DNA of 11,246 nucleotides from an uncultured Peptococcaceae bacterium (GTDB lineage: Bacteria > Bacillota > Desulfitobacteriia > Desulfitobacteriales > Syntrophobotulaceae), in contig CALBJS010000098.1 of NCBI GenBank assembly GCA_937892995.1, forward strand, positions 1-11,246. Reading direction: 5' to 3'. Both the position numbers and the translations under genes were made by a program. The notes below the pieces were generated by a model. That model was not told the origin of the DNA and made no database searches. It worked only from the letters and a program-made list of their open reading frames with translations. Of this stretch, positions 5,443-11,246 are shown piece after piece (position 1 is the first letter of the stretch; each line of letters opens with the position of its first letter).

Positions 5443-6330
5443 ATGGCTGTAATGCGCTCTATTCTTTATGTACCGGGTAATAACCCAAAAATGGTGTCGA
5501 AAGCTCCAAGCTTTCCTGCTGACATCATTACTATGGACCTCGAGGATGCTGTACCACCGGCGGAGAAAGAGAATGCCAGAAAAATTGTAGCAGAAAACCT
5601 TAAATATGTTGGACAGAATGGTTCTCAAGTCTTTGTACGTATCAATAACTGGGAAACAGGACTCACCAATGATGACTTAGAAGCAATCGTTTGGGAAGGC
5701 CTTGATGGCGTTACCCTGGCGAAAACGGGTCATCCCGATGATGTACAACGTCTGGATTGGAAACTTGAAGAGCTAGAAAGTCGTCGTGGTCTGGAAGTGG
5801 GAACTGTCAAAATTTCTATGCTTCTGGAAACAGCCAAAGGGATTTGCAATGCTTACGAATGCTGCTTAGCAAGCAAAAGAAATGTTAACGCTATTTTTGG
5901 TGCCGTGGACTATTGCCGTGACATGAGGGTTAAATTGACCTCAGAAGCTGTTGAACAAGAATATGCACGGGCTAGAATGGCTGTAGCTTGCCGTGCAGCC
6001 GGTATTGTTGCCATCGATGCTCCTTTCGTAGCATTCCAGGATATCCCGGGTTTCGAGAAAAACGTTGCTGTAGGTAAACAAATGGGTTATGAAGGCCGTA
6101 TGATTATTCATCCAAGCCAAATCGAGCCTTCCAACCGCATGTATGCTCCCGACCCGGCCGATGTTGAGTGGGCACATGGTGTTGTTAAATGCTTCGAAGA
6201 AGAAGGTATTGCTAAAGGAAAAGCCGCTGTTTCTCTCAATGGTAAAATGGTGGATACTCCTGTATATCTTAACGCTAAAGACATCCTTGCTGCTCAAGCG
6301 GAAATTGATGCTAAAGAAGGCAAGAAATAA
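5443..6330 (+). CDS. HpcH/HpaI (CitE) family lyase, probable malyl-CoA lyase
   Basis: A 295-residue TIM-barrel lyase of the CitE/malyl-CoA lyase family. It would join acetyl-CoA and glyoxylate to malyl-CoA, or cleave it. The hallmarks are all present: SILYVPGNNPKM near the N-terminus, the acidic cluster DLEDAVPPAEK (D32, E34, D35), VRINNWET (R66), the metal-binding glutamate in SMLLETAKG (E129), and FGAVDYCRDM (D156). C-terminal signatures are AIDAPF and GRMIIHPSQI. The start at 5443 is chosen because AAGGAGG (5428-5434) lies eight bases upstream; a TTG 54 bases earlier has no such site and falls inside the inverted repeat. It follows the ligase genes by 123 bases, with a possible own promoter. 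No CitD or CitF genes are present, so it is not a citrate lyase subunit. A citramalyl-CoA lyase role is the main alternative. Confidence 0.88.
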   Translation: MAVMRSILYVPGNNPKMVSKAPSFPADIITMDLEDAVPPAEKENARKIVAENLKYVGQNGSQVFVRINNWETGLTNDDLEAIVWEGLDGVTLAKTGHPDDVQRLDWKLEELESRRGLEVGTVKISMLLETAKGICNAYECCLASKRNVNAIFGAVDYCRDMRVKLTSEAVEQEYARARMAVACRAAGIVAIDAPFVAFQDIPGFEKNVAVGKQMGYEGRMIIHPSQIEPSNRMYAPDPADVEWAHGVVKCFEEEGIAKGKAAVSLNGKMVDTPVYLNAKDILAAQAEIDAKEGKK

Positions 6331-6358
6331 TTACCTTGAAATAATATTAGTAATATTA

Positions 6359-6391
6359 GGTCGCCTCATCAGAGGCGGCCAACCTCTTTTT
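6359..6391 (+). terminator. Probable Rho-independent terminator after the malyl-CoA lyase gene
   Basis: GGTCGCCTC (6359-6367) pairs with GAGGCGGCC (6372-6380), nine pairs including one G-U, around the loop ATCA. The downstream tract is CTCTTTTT, with the T-run (6387-6391) set six bases away from the stem. Termination may therefore be partial, leaving some read-through to the malic enzyme gene. Confidence 0.6.
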
Positions 6392-6528
6392 GCCTGTTCC
6401 ATCTATAACAAACCGACATCACAAGATTGTTCTGCTAAGAATTAAATATAGCAAAAAATAAATACTAAACATCCTAATATAAAATCTATATTCAATTGCA
6501 TTATTATTACAGAAAGGAAGATTTATAT

Positions 6529-7785
6529 ATGTCACGTATTAAGAATCTTCGTGAAGAGGCACTAGCATATCATACTCAAAAACCTGGTAAGCTGGAAGTA
6601 AGAGTAACAACCTCTGCTAAAGATAAGGATGATCTTACGCTTGCTTATTCGCCCGGCGTTGCCGAACCCGTAAAAGAGATCGCTAAGGATTTAGAAAATC
6701 TCGACATCTATACTAATCATGCTAACTATGTTTGCATCGTATCTGATGGTAGTGCTATTTTGGGACTTGGTAACTTGGGAGGCCCTGCTGCCATGCCTGT
6801 AATGGAAGGTAAATCCCTTCTTTTTAAAACGTTTGGTGATGTTGATGCTTTTCCTATCTGTGTTAATACTAATGATCCCGATAAAATCGTCGAGCTTGTA
6901 GAGTTAATGGCTCCTACTTTCGGAGGGGTTAATTTAGAGGATATTAAAGCTCCGGAGTGTTTTATAATAGAAGATGCTCTGAAAGAACGGGGAGTTTTCA
7001 AAGGGCCAATTTTCCATGATGACCAACACGGAACCGCTGTTGTCAGCCTGGCCGGACTTTACAATGCCTTAAAAGTTGTCGGCAAGAAGATAGAAGACAT
7101 TAAAGTTGTTGCTAGCGGTGCCGGAGCTGCCGGAATCGCTATCATCAAGCTTCTGATGGCTGAAGGCCTGGAAAATGTTATTATGTGTGACTCCAGAGGA
7201 CCTATCTATGAAGGTCGAACCGAAGGTATGAATCCTTGGAAAGAACAAATTGCTAAAGCAACTAACCCCGATAAAGTTAAAGGTACTCTAAAGGATGCTA
7301 TTAAGGGTGCAGACGTATTTATTGGTGTATCAGTTCCCGATACTCTTGATGAAGAAATGATTAAATCTATGGCTAAAGATCCTATCATCTTTGCTCAAGC
7401 CAATCCTATTCCGGAAATTTGGCCGATTGAAAGAGCCATGGATGCTGGTGCCGCCGTGGTTGCTACTGGTCGCTCCGATGTCCATAATCAGATCAATAAC
7501 GTTTTAGCTTTCCCTGGAATGTTCCGTGGTGCTATAGATGTCAGAGCAACTGATATTAACGATGCTATGAAGATTGCGGCTGCTAAAGCCATCGCTTCCT
7601 GTGTCAAACCAGAGCAATTAAGTGCTACCTTTATTGTACCTAGTGCTTTAGATCCTGAAGTAGCACCGGCAGTTGCTGCAGCTACAGCTCAAGCAGCTAT
7701 CGATTCAGGTATTGCCAGAAATCCGATGAATCCTGCTGATATTGCTGAAAATCTTAAAAAAAGACTAGCTAATCAATATAAATAA
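6529..7785 (+). CDS. Malic enzyme (oxaloacetate-decarboxylating), short bacterial type
   Basis: A 418-residue malic enzyme that oxidatively decarboxylates malate to pyruvate + CO2 with NAD(P)+ and a divalent metal. The catalytic Tyr40 is in YSPGVAEP, the catalytic Lys95 in MEGKSLLFK, and the metal ligands are in IKAPECF and FHDDQHGT (D164, D165). The Rossmann cofactor loop is GAGAAG (197-202). The acidic residue D221 at the end of the second strand (MCDSRG) favours NAD over NADP, by general Rossmann rules. Length fits the short bacterial form without the phosphotransacetylase tail. The start at 6529 is chosen because AAAGGAAG (6513-6520) lies eight bases upstream; the upstream in-frame TTG has no site. 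It consumes the malate made by the ligase and supplies pyruvate that can regenerate acetyl-CoA. A terminator lies on each side, so it may be partly a single-gene transcript. Confidence 0.95.
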   Translation: MSRIKNLREEALAYHTQKPGKLEVRVTTSAKDKDDLTLAYSPGVAEPVKEIAKDLENLDIYTNHANYVCIVSDGSAILGLGNLGGPAAMPVMEGKSLLFKTFGDVDAFPICVNTNDPDKIVELVELMAPTFGGVNLEDIKAPECFIIEDALKERGVFKGPIFHDDQHGTAVVSLAGLYNALKVVGKKIEDIKVVASGAGAAGIAIIKLLMAEGLENVIMCDSRGPIYEGRTEGMNPWKEQIAKATNPDKVKGTLKDAIKGADVFIGVSVPDTLDEEMIKSMAKDPIIFAQANPIPEIWPIERAMDAGAAVVATGRSDVHNQINNVLAFPGMFRGAIDVRATDINDAMKIAAAKAIASCVKPEQLSATFIVPSALDPEVAPAVAAATAQAAIDSGIARNPMNPADIAENLKKRLANQYK

Positions 7786-7811
7786 CACAATAGCAAAAAA
7801 AATATAGCGAG

Positions 7812-7843
7812 AAGAGCGGCTCTGGGAGGAGTCGTTCTTTTTT
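7812..7843 (+). terminator. Strong Rho-independent terminator after the malic enzyme gene
   Basis: AAGAGCGGCTC (7812-7822) pairs fully with GAGTCGTTCTT (7829-7839), 11 pairs with two G-U, around a six-base loop. It runs directly into six Ts (7838-7843). It closes the malyl-CoA pathway transcript. Confidence 0.9.
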
Positions 7844-7942
7844 ACATACAAGAGTAATATTAAATAAAAAGAATAAAAATAAATTAGAGAGCAAAAGAAT
7901 ACCAGGAAACAATCAGAAAAGAGCAAAAATTATAATAATAGA

Positions 7943-7971
7943 TTGAACTTTATACGAATATATTATATGAT
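7943..7971 (+). promoter_or_regulatory. Sigma-A promoter of the LutC/LutBA-like unit
   Basis: TTGAAC (7943-7948) and TATGAT (7966-7971) are 17 bases apart, four and five matches to consensus. Initiation is expected near 7978, just ahead of the inverted repeat at 7983-8008. Confidence 0.6.
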
Positions 7972-7982
7972 AGGAATAATGG

Positions 7983-8008
7983 CTGGCATGGTGGTCAGAC
8001 CGTGCCAG
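7983..8008 (+). promoter_or_regulatory. Hairpin/operator at the transcript start of the LutC/LutBA-like unit
   Basis: CTGGCATGGT (7983-7992) pairs with ACCGTGCCAG (7999-8008), ten pairs with one G-U, around GGTCAG. At the DNA level its centre reads TGGTCAGACC (7992-8001), close to the TGGT-N3-ACCA core known for FadR-subfamily GntR regulators such as PdhR and LldR. Its place just downstream of the predicted start suits a repressor operator. It could instead act as a 5' stabilising RNA hairpin. Confidence 0.45.
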
Positions 8009-8048
8009 GGTGAAAGAAAAAAAGGATAATAAGAAAAGAGGTGTAGTT

Positions 8049-8609
8049 ATGAAAAAAGTGAATGATTTATATGAGGAGTTTAAAGGGAAGTTCGAAGGAG
8101 TAAACGGAGAGTGTTACCGGGTAGCAAATGTAGGGTTTTAATGAATCTTCCGCAATGACATTCTGATTAATATTTTAGGAGGTAAAGGTGCTAAAACCAT
8201 CTCCCTTGATGAATCTCCGTTGTCCCATTCCGCTAAGCTTAAAGAAAAATTAACTGCAGCAGGCTTTGTAGTACATACCGAGGATCTTTTCACTGCAACA
8301 TCCCAAGATGATGTCGGTATTTCGGAAGTCAACTGGGGAATAGCAGAATTAGGGACTCTAGTTCAAATTGCTCCTGAAGTGGATAATCGCCTCTGTTCAA
8401 CTCTGGTTCCCATTCATATTGCTTTACTTAGAACTTCGGCCATTGTCCCGGAGTTGGATGATATGTTAGATACTATCCATAGTCTCCCTCAGATACCTGG
8501 TTTTGTCGGTTTTATCACTGGCCCGAGTAGAAGCTCCGACATTGAACGTATTTTAGAGATTGGGGTACATGGTCCGGAACAAGTAATTGTAATTGTAATT
8601 GATGAATAG
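8049..8609 (+). pseudogene. lutC: LutC/LldG-like LUD-domain protein, interrupted
   Basis: The full stretch would encode about 186 residues of a LutC/LldG-type LUD protein, part of the LutABC/LldEFG system for 2-hydroxyacid oxidation. An N-terminal piece of 30 codons (LYEEFKGKFEG, CYRVAN) ends at back-to-back stops TAA-TGA (8139-8144). The same frame then continues to 8609 with family signatures VGISEVNWGIAELGTLVQ, HIALL and ITGPSRSSDIERILEIGVHGPE. In the stop region the +1 frame (8134-8163) reads GFNESSAMTF, which fits the family better there. Two nearby compensating indels, one at GGGTTTT, are therefore the likeliest cause, either real decay or assembly error. The start ATG has AGAGGTG five bases upstream. 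Internal TTG at 8220 lacks a good site. The frame ends 28 bases before the LutBA-like ATG, consistent with one operon. Confidence 0.75.
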
Positions 8610-8637
8610 AAAAGATAAAGGATTAGAGGTGAAAGAA

Positions 8638-10791
8638 ATGGCGAACAGTGAATTAAAAAAAGAGATAGCGGGTGCCCTAAAGAATAATGTTTTAAGAGGT
8701 GCCTTAGAAAGATTCTCCCAAGCATATCCTCTTGCCAGGGAAAAGGCTTATGAGGGCTATGATTTTGAGGCTTTAAGAAACAAGGTGCAAGAAGTAAAAT
8801 CGTTTTCGGCAGCAAATATTGAGGAAATGATCGACCTCTTTGAGAAAAATGCCACAGCTAGGGGTGCTAAAGTTTTCCGGGCAGCTAACGGAAAAGAGGC
8901 TAATGATTATGTCAGGAAACTAGCAAAAGAAAAGAATGTTAAAAAGGTAGTAAAATCAAAGTCGATGGCCTCAGAGGAGATATTCTTAAATGAAGCATTA
9001 AGAGAAGATGGGATAGAGGTTCAGGAAACTGATCTCGGTGAATTCATCATTGCTTTAGCTGGTCACCATCCTTCTCATATGGTTCTTCCAGCGATTCACT
9101 TAACTAAAGAGCAGGTTGCCGACCTTTTTACTAACTATACCAGTAGAAAGAATGATCCTATAATTTCTAAACTTGTTAAAACAGCAAGGTCTGTAATGAG
9201 AGAAAAATTCCTTGAAGCTGATATGGGGATATCAGGGGCCAATATGGCTATTGCTGAGACAGGTACCTTAATGATGATGACTAATGAAGGAAATGGGAGA
9301 CTAACTTCGACGATTCCTAAAACTCACGTTTATATAGTTGGGATTGAAAAGATTATTCCTAAGCTTAAAGATGCCAGCTATATTTTAAAAACCTTACCCC
9401 GGAACGGAACCGGCCAGAGTATTACTACCTACGTTTCCATGTATACTGGTGCTACCGAAGCTTATCTAGCAGATGGTACTAAGGGAACGAAAGATTTCCA
9501 TATTGTGATTCTTGATAACGGCAGACGTGAAATTCTTAAAGATGAGAAATTCAGACAGATGTTTAATTGCGTTCGTTGTGCTGCTTGTATCAATGTTTGC
9601 CCTGCTTTCCAACTGGTGGGAGGGCATGTTTACGGTGGTCATGCTTATACCGGTGGAATCGGAACCCTCTTAACGGCTTTTTTAACCTCTGAAAAAACGG
9701 CTCGTAAAGTACAAAACCTTTGCTTGCAGTGTGGTAATTGTAGAGAAGTATGTCCAGGTAAGTTAAATATTCCAGAAATGATTTTAGAATTAAGAAACCG
9801 CTATGGTGAGAAGACTGGCTTACCTTTTACTCAGAAGTTTGCCTTAGATGTTGTGTCCAATCGGAGATTATTTCATTCCATGTTGAGAATAGCTTCCGTA
9901 GCTCAAAAGCCTTTTACAAAAGGACAACAAGTAATCAGACATCTTCCTATGTTTCTCTCAGGCTTGACCGAAGGAAGAAGTCTCCCGGCTGTAGCTAAAA
10001 AACCTTTTAGAGATATTTTTCCCACTATTAAACAAAATGTTCCTAATCCCAAAGGGACAGTTGCTTTATATGCTGGTTGTCTATTAGATTTTGTCTATCC
10101 TAAGATCGGAGAAGGTGTTGTAGCTGCACTGAATGAAGTAGGGTATAAGGTTGTTTTCCCAGAGAACCAATCATGTTGTGGAGCCCCTGCAAGCTATATG
10201 GGTGACCGGGATAATGCTATCAAGTCAGCTATCCTAAATATTGAAGGACTAGATTCCGAAAAGGTAGATTACGTTGTCTCGGCCTGCCCGACTTGTACTC
10301 ATGCCTTGAAAGAATATGAAGAACTATTAAAAGATAATCCGGGGATGCTAAAAAGGGCCCAAGAGCTCAATATGAAACTGTACGATTTTTCTAAGTTAGT
10401 TACAATTTTAGGGGGTCTAGAAGATAAGGGTGATGGTCTACCCCTGAAAGTGACATATCATGATTCTTGCCACTTAAAACGGACAATGGGAGTCTATCAG
10501 GAACAACGTGACCTGTTATCCAGGACCAGTGGTATTGAATTGGTTGAAATGAAAGAATCAGATCGTTGTTGCGGCTTTGCTGGTTCTTATTCTATCAAAT
10601 TTCCTGAAATTTCTGTGCCTATCTTGGAAAGGAAACTTAAGAACATTTTAGAAACGGATGCTGAGGTAGTCGCCGTAGATTGTCCCGGATGTTTAATGCA
10701 GATTGCCGGCGGTCTAGATCAGAAAGATTCTAAAATAAAGGTTAAGCATACTGCGGAACTTTTACTTGACAAGAGAAAAGGTAAAAAATAG
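8638..10791 (+). CDS. LutB-LutA (LldF-LldE) fusion: LUD + ferredoxin + two CCG domains
   Basis: A 717-residue cytoplasmic Fe-S flavin-independent 2-hydroxyacid (lactate or glycolate) dehydrogenase component. Residues 1-300 form a LUD domain, with GISGANMAIAETGT around 197-210. Two [4Fe-4S] motifs follow: C311xxC314xxC317xxxC321P and C362xxC365xxC368xxxC372P. The LutA-like half contains two CCG modules, with CCG at 513-515 (later CPTC) and 644-646 (later CPGC). LutB and LutA are separate in Bacillus; fused forms are known in anaerobes such as Desulfovibrio. The start at 8638 is chosen because GAGGTG lies six bases upstream; an in-frame TTG at 8599 overlaps the preceding gene and has no site. 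No domain is missing. Lactate to pyruvate is the family's known reaction. Glycolate to glyoxylate is inferred from the malyl-CoA genes next door. Confidence 0.92.
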   Translation: MANSELKKEIAGALKNNVLRGALERFSQAYPLAREKAYEGYDFEALRNKVQEVKSFSAANIEEMIDLFEKNATARGAKVFRAANGKEANDYVRKLAKEKNVKKVVKSKSMASEEIFLNEALREDGIEVQETDLGEFIIALAGHHPSHMVLPAIHLTKEQVADLFTNYTSRKNDPIISKLVKTARSVMREKFLEADMGISGANMAIAETGTLMMMTNEGNGRLTSTIPKTHVYIVGIEKIIPKLKDASYILKTLPRNGTGQSITTYVSMYTGATEAYLADGTKGTKDFHIVILDNGRREILKDEKFRQMFNCVRCAACINVCPAFQLVGGHVYGGHAYTGGIGTLLTAFLTSEKTARKVQNLCLQCGNCREVCPGKLNIPEMILELRNRYGEKTGLPFTQKFALDVVSNRRLFHSMLRIASVAQKPFTKGQQVIRHLPMFLSGLTEGRSLPAVAKKPFRDIFPTIKQNVPNPKGTVALYAGCLLDFVYPKIGEGVVAALNEVGYKVVFPENQSCCGAPASYMGDRDNAIKSAILNIEGLDSEKVDYVVSACPTCTHALKEYEELLKDNPGMLKRAQELNMKLYDFSKLVTILGGLEDKGDGLPLKVTYHDSCHLKRTMGVYQEQRDLLSRTSGIELVEMKESDRCCGFAGSYSIKFPEISVPILERKLKNILETDAEVVAVDCPGCLMQIAGGLDQKDSKIKVKHTAELLLDKRKGKK

Positions 10792-10954
10792 ACTGAACCA
10801 GGAATTTATACAAAAATATTTTTTCGTCTTAATTTTGGCCTTGGTCCTAGTTAGTTAACAATATTTAATTAGTAATTTCGACAATCTTAGAAGAAAATAG
10901 AAAGAAGTTTACAAAGGAATTAATCTTTATGGCTAGAATAATTAAAGAGTAAAA

Positions 10955-11193
10955 GCAATTGCCTTTTTCTGGAATGCTAATGACAATGCGTTGTCACGCT
11001 TAGCGACGTAATCGCGATGACTAGAAAAAGGGATTGTAAGCCCAGAAGATTGAAAGGAGGTATGCCGGCATAGGGCAACTTTCTCATACTTTTAGGTTTC
11101 TAATTGAGAGATTATCGATTGGTTGAAGGAATGGTAAGCGGTTAATACCGGAGGGTTTGAGGATTTAAATGTATGCCCGGCAGTCAATCTTCT
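10955..11193 (+). ncRNA. Candidate structured RNA of about 240 nt, family unknown
   Basis: Two domains can be paired by hand. Domain 1: 10956-10970 with 11023-11036, 14 pairs (one G-U) and one bulged G at 10961. It encloses an 11-pair hairpin, GCTAATGACAA (10976-10986) with TTGTCA (10991-10996) and TTAGC (11000-11004), with loop TGCG and a CGC bulge. Domain 2: AGAAGATTGA (11044-11053) with TCAATCTTCT (11184-11193), ten perfect pairs over 130 nt. It continues inward as TGCCGGCATA (11063-11072) with TATGCCCGGCA (11172-11182), ten pairs and one bulge. The unpaired strand between these helices is AAGGAGGTA. CGGT-TAAT-ACCG (11139-11150) is a further small hairpin inside. The strand is assumed from gene direction. 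Not recognised as tmRNA, 6S, SRP, RNase P, T-box or a common riboswitch. Confidence 0.5.
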
Positions 11194-11216
11194 AAGAGTT
11201 TCCATTTTATCTAGAG

Positions 11217-11232
11217 AAATACTGCAGTATTT
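11217..11232. promoter_or_regulatory. 16-bp perfect palindrome, possible operator
   Basis: AAATACTGCAGTATTT is identical on both strands and lies just after the structured region, near the window end. A dimeric repressor site for the next gene is the simplest reading. The sequence is not one I can tie to a regulator. Confidence 0.35.
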
Positions 11233-11246
11233 GTGTCCAGCACATT

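Larger units (their letters stand above)
10792..11246. other. 455-base gene-free region to the window edge
   Basis: No credible protein gene on either strand. A seven-codon frame (10929-10952, ATG GCT ... TAA) with AAAGGA upstream is the only start-plus-site combination and is too short to call. There is no GC-rich terminator directly after the LutBA-like gene. A weak promoter candidate, TTGGTC (10841-10846) with TTTAAT (10864-10869) at 17-base spacing, lies ahead of a structured segment (10955-11193), described separately. A 16-bp palindrome lies at 11217-11232. It probably serves as the leader of a gene beyond the window. Confidence 0.6.

Noticed and set aside
5443..6330. Citrate lyase beta subunit (CitE) of a citrate lyase complex
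   Set aside because: No citD, citF, citC or citX/G genes are nearby. The neighbours are a ligase and malic enzyme, which fit a stand-alone malyl-CoA-type lyase.
6143..6445. 100-residue reading frame overlapping the end of the malyl-CoA lyase gene
   Set aside because: It lies largely in another frame of a clear family gene, has no Shine-Dalgarno, and its tail runs through the terminator hairpin.
8139..8144. Stop-codon recoding (selenocysteine or read-through) in the LutC-like gene
   Set aside because: The two stops are adjacent (TAA then TGA), and the +1 frame gives a better family fit there. Paired indels explain it more simply.
8220..8609. A separate 129-residue LUD gene starting at TTG 8220
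   Set aside because: There is no Shine-Dalgarno at that TTG. The same frame carries family-like sequence upstream of it to 8145 and a matching N-terminus from ATG 8049, so it is better read as one interrupted gene.
10766..10794. Promoter TTGACA-N17-TAGACT at the end of the LutBA-like gene
   Set aside because: It lies inside conserved-looking coding sequence and the -10 is poor. It was not strong enough to list as a feature.
11053..11073. Tiny gene after AAAGGAGG at 11053-11060
   Set aside because: The ATG is only one base from the Shine-Dalgarno-like run and the frame is ATG CCG GCA TAG, three residues long.

Overview
The window looks like a chromosomal stretch of a low-GC, strictly anaerobic Firmicute, probably a Peptococcaceae/Desulfitobacteriaceae relative. 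The evidence is AT-rich DNA, consistent AGGAGG-type ribosome-binding sites, all genes on one strand, a short clostridial-type N-acetylglutamate synthase, and Fe-S electron-transfer proteins. The gene content closely matches what is known biochemically of syntrophic glycolate fermenters such as Syntrophobotulus glycolicus, but that name is an inference from gene content, not from any search.

Left part (1-2193): a hypothetical protein whose reading frame is open to the window edge, then a tight pair made of an N-acetylglutamate synthase-like acetyltransferase and ribonuclease HI. Next comes a gene-free stretch of about 600 bases (2194-2789). It holds a good sigma-A promoter and a roughly 410-nt leader with several strong hairpins, including a compact approximately 100-nt module that looks like an undescribed structured RNA.

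Central part (2790-7785): an operon-like block encoding a divergent SucCD-type acyl-CoA ligase whose two subunit genes are separated by a small cysteine-rich ferredoxin-like gene, a CitE/malyl-CoA lyase-family aldolase, and a malic enzyme. Read together they make a route: glyoxylate + acetyl-CoA -> malyl-CoA -> malate + CoA (with ATP formed) -> pyruvate + CO2 + NAD(P)H. Inverted repeats precede the aldolase gene, and a likely terminator lies between the aldolase and the malic enzyme. A very good terminator follows the malic enzyme.

Right part (7844-10791): a second transcription unit with its own promoter and a hairpin/operator containing a GntR-like core. It encodes a LutC/LldG-type protein that is interrupted by two consecutive in-frame stops (two close compensating indels fit best) and a 717-residue LutB-LutA (LldF-LldE) fusion with two ferredoxin motifs and two CCG domains. 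This is a 2-hydroxyacid (lactate or glycolate) oxidation module. Next to the malyl-CoA genes it plausibly feeds glyoxylate into the pathway.

The last 455 bases (10792-11246) have no credible gene. They do contain nested long-range complementarity (14-bp, 11-bp, and 10+10-bp stems over about 240 nt), a second candidate structured RNA, and a 16-bp perfect palindrome near the edge. All RNA structures were found by hand pairing of bases. None was recognised as a named riboswitch class.
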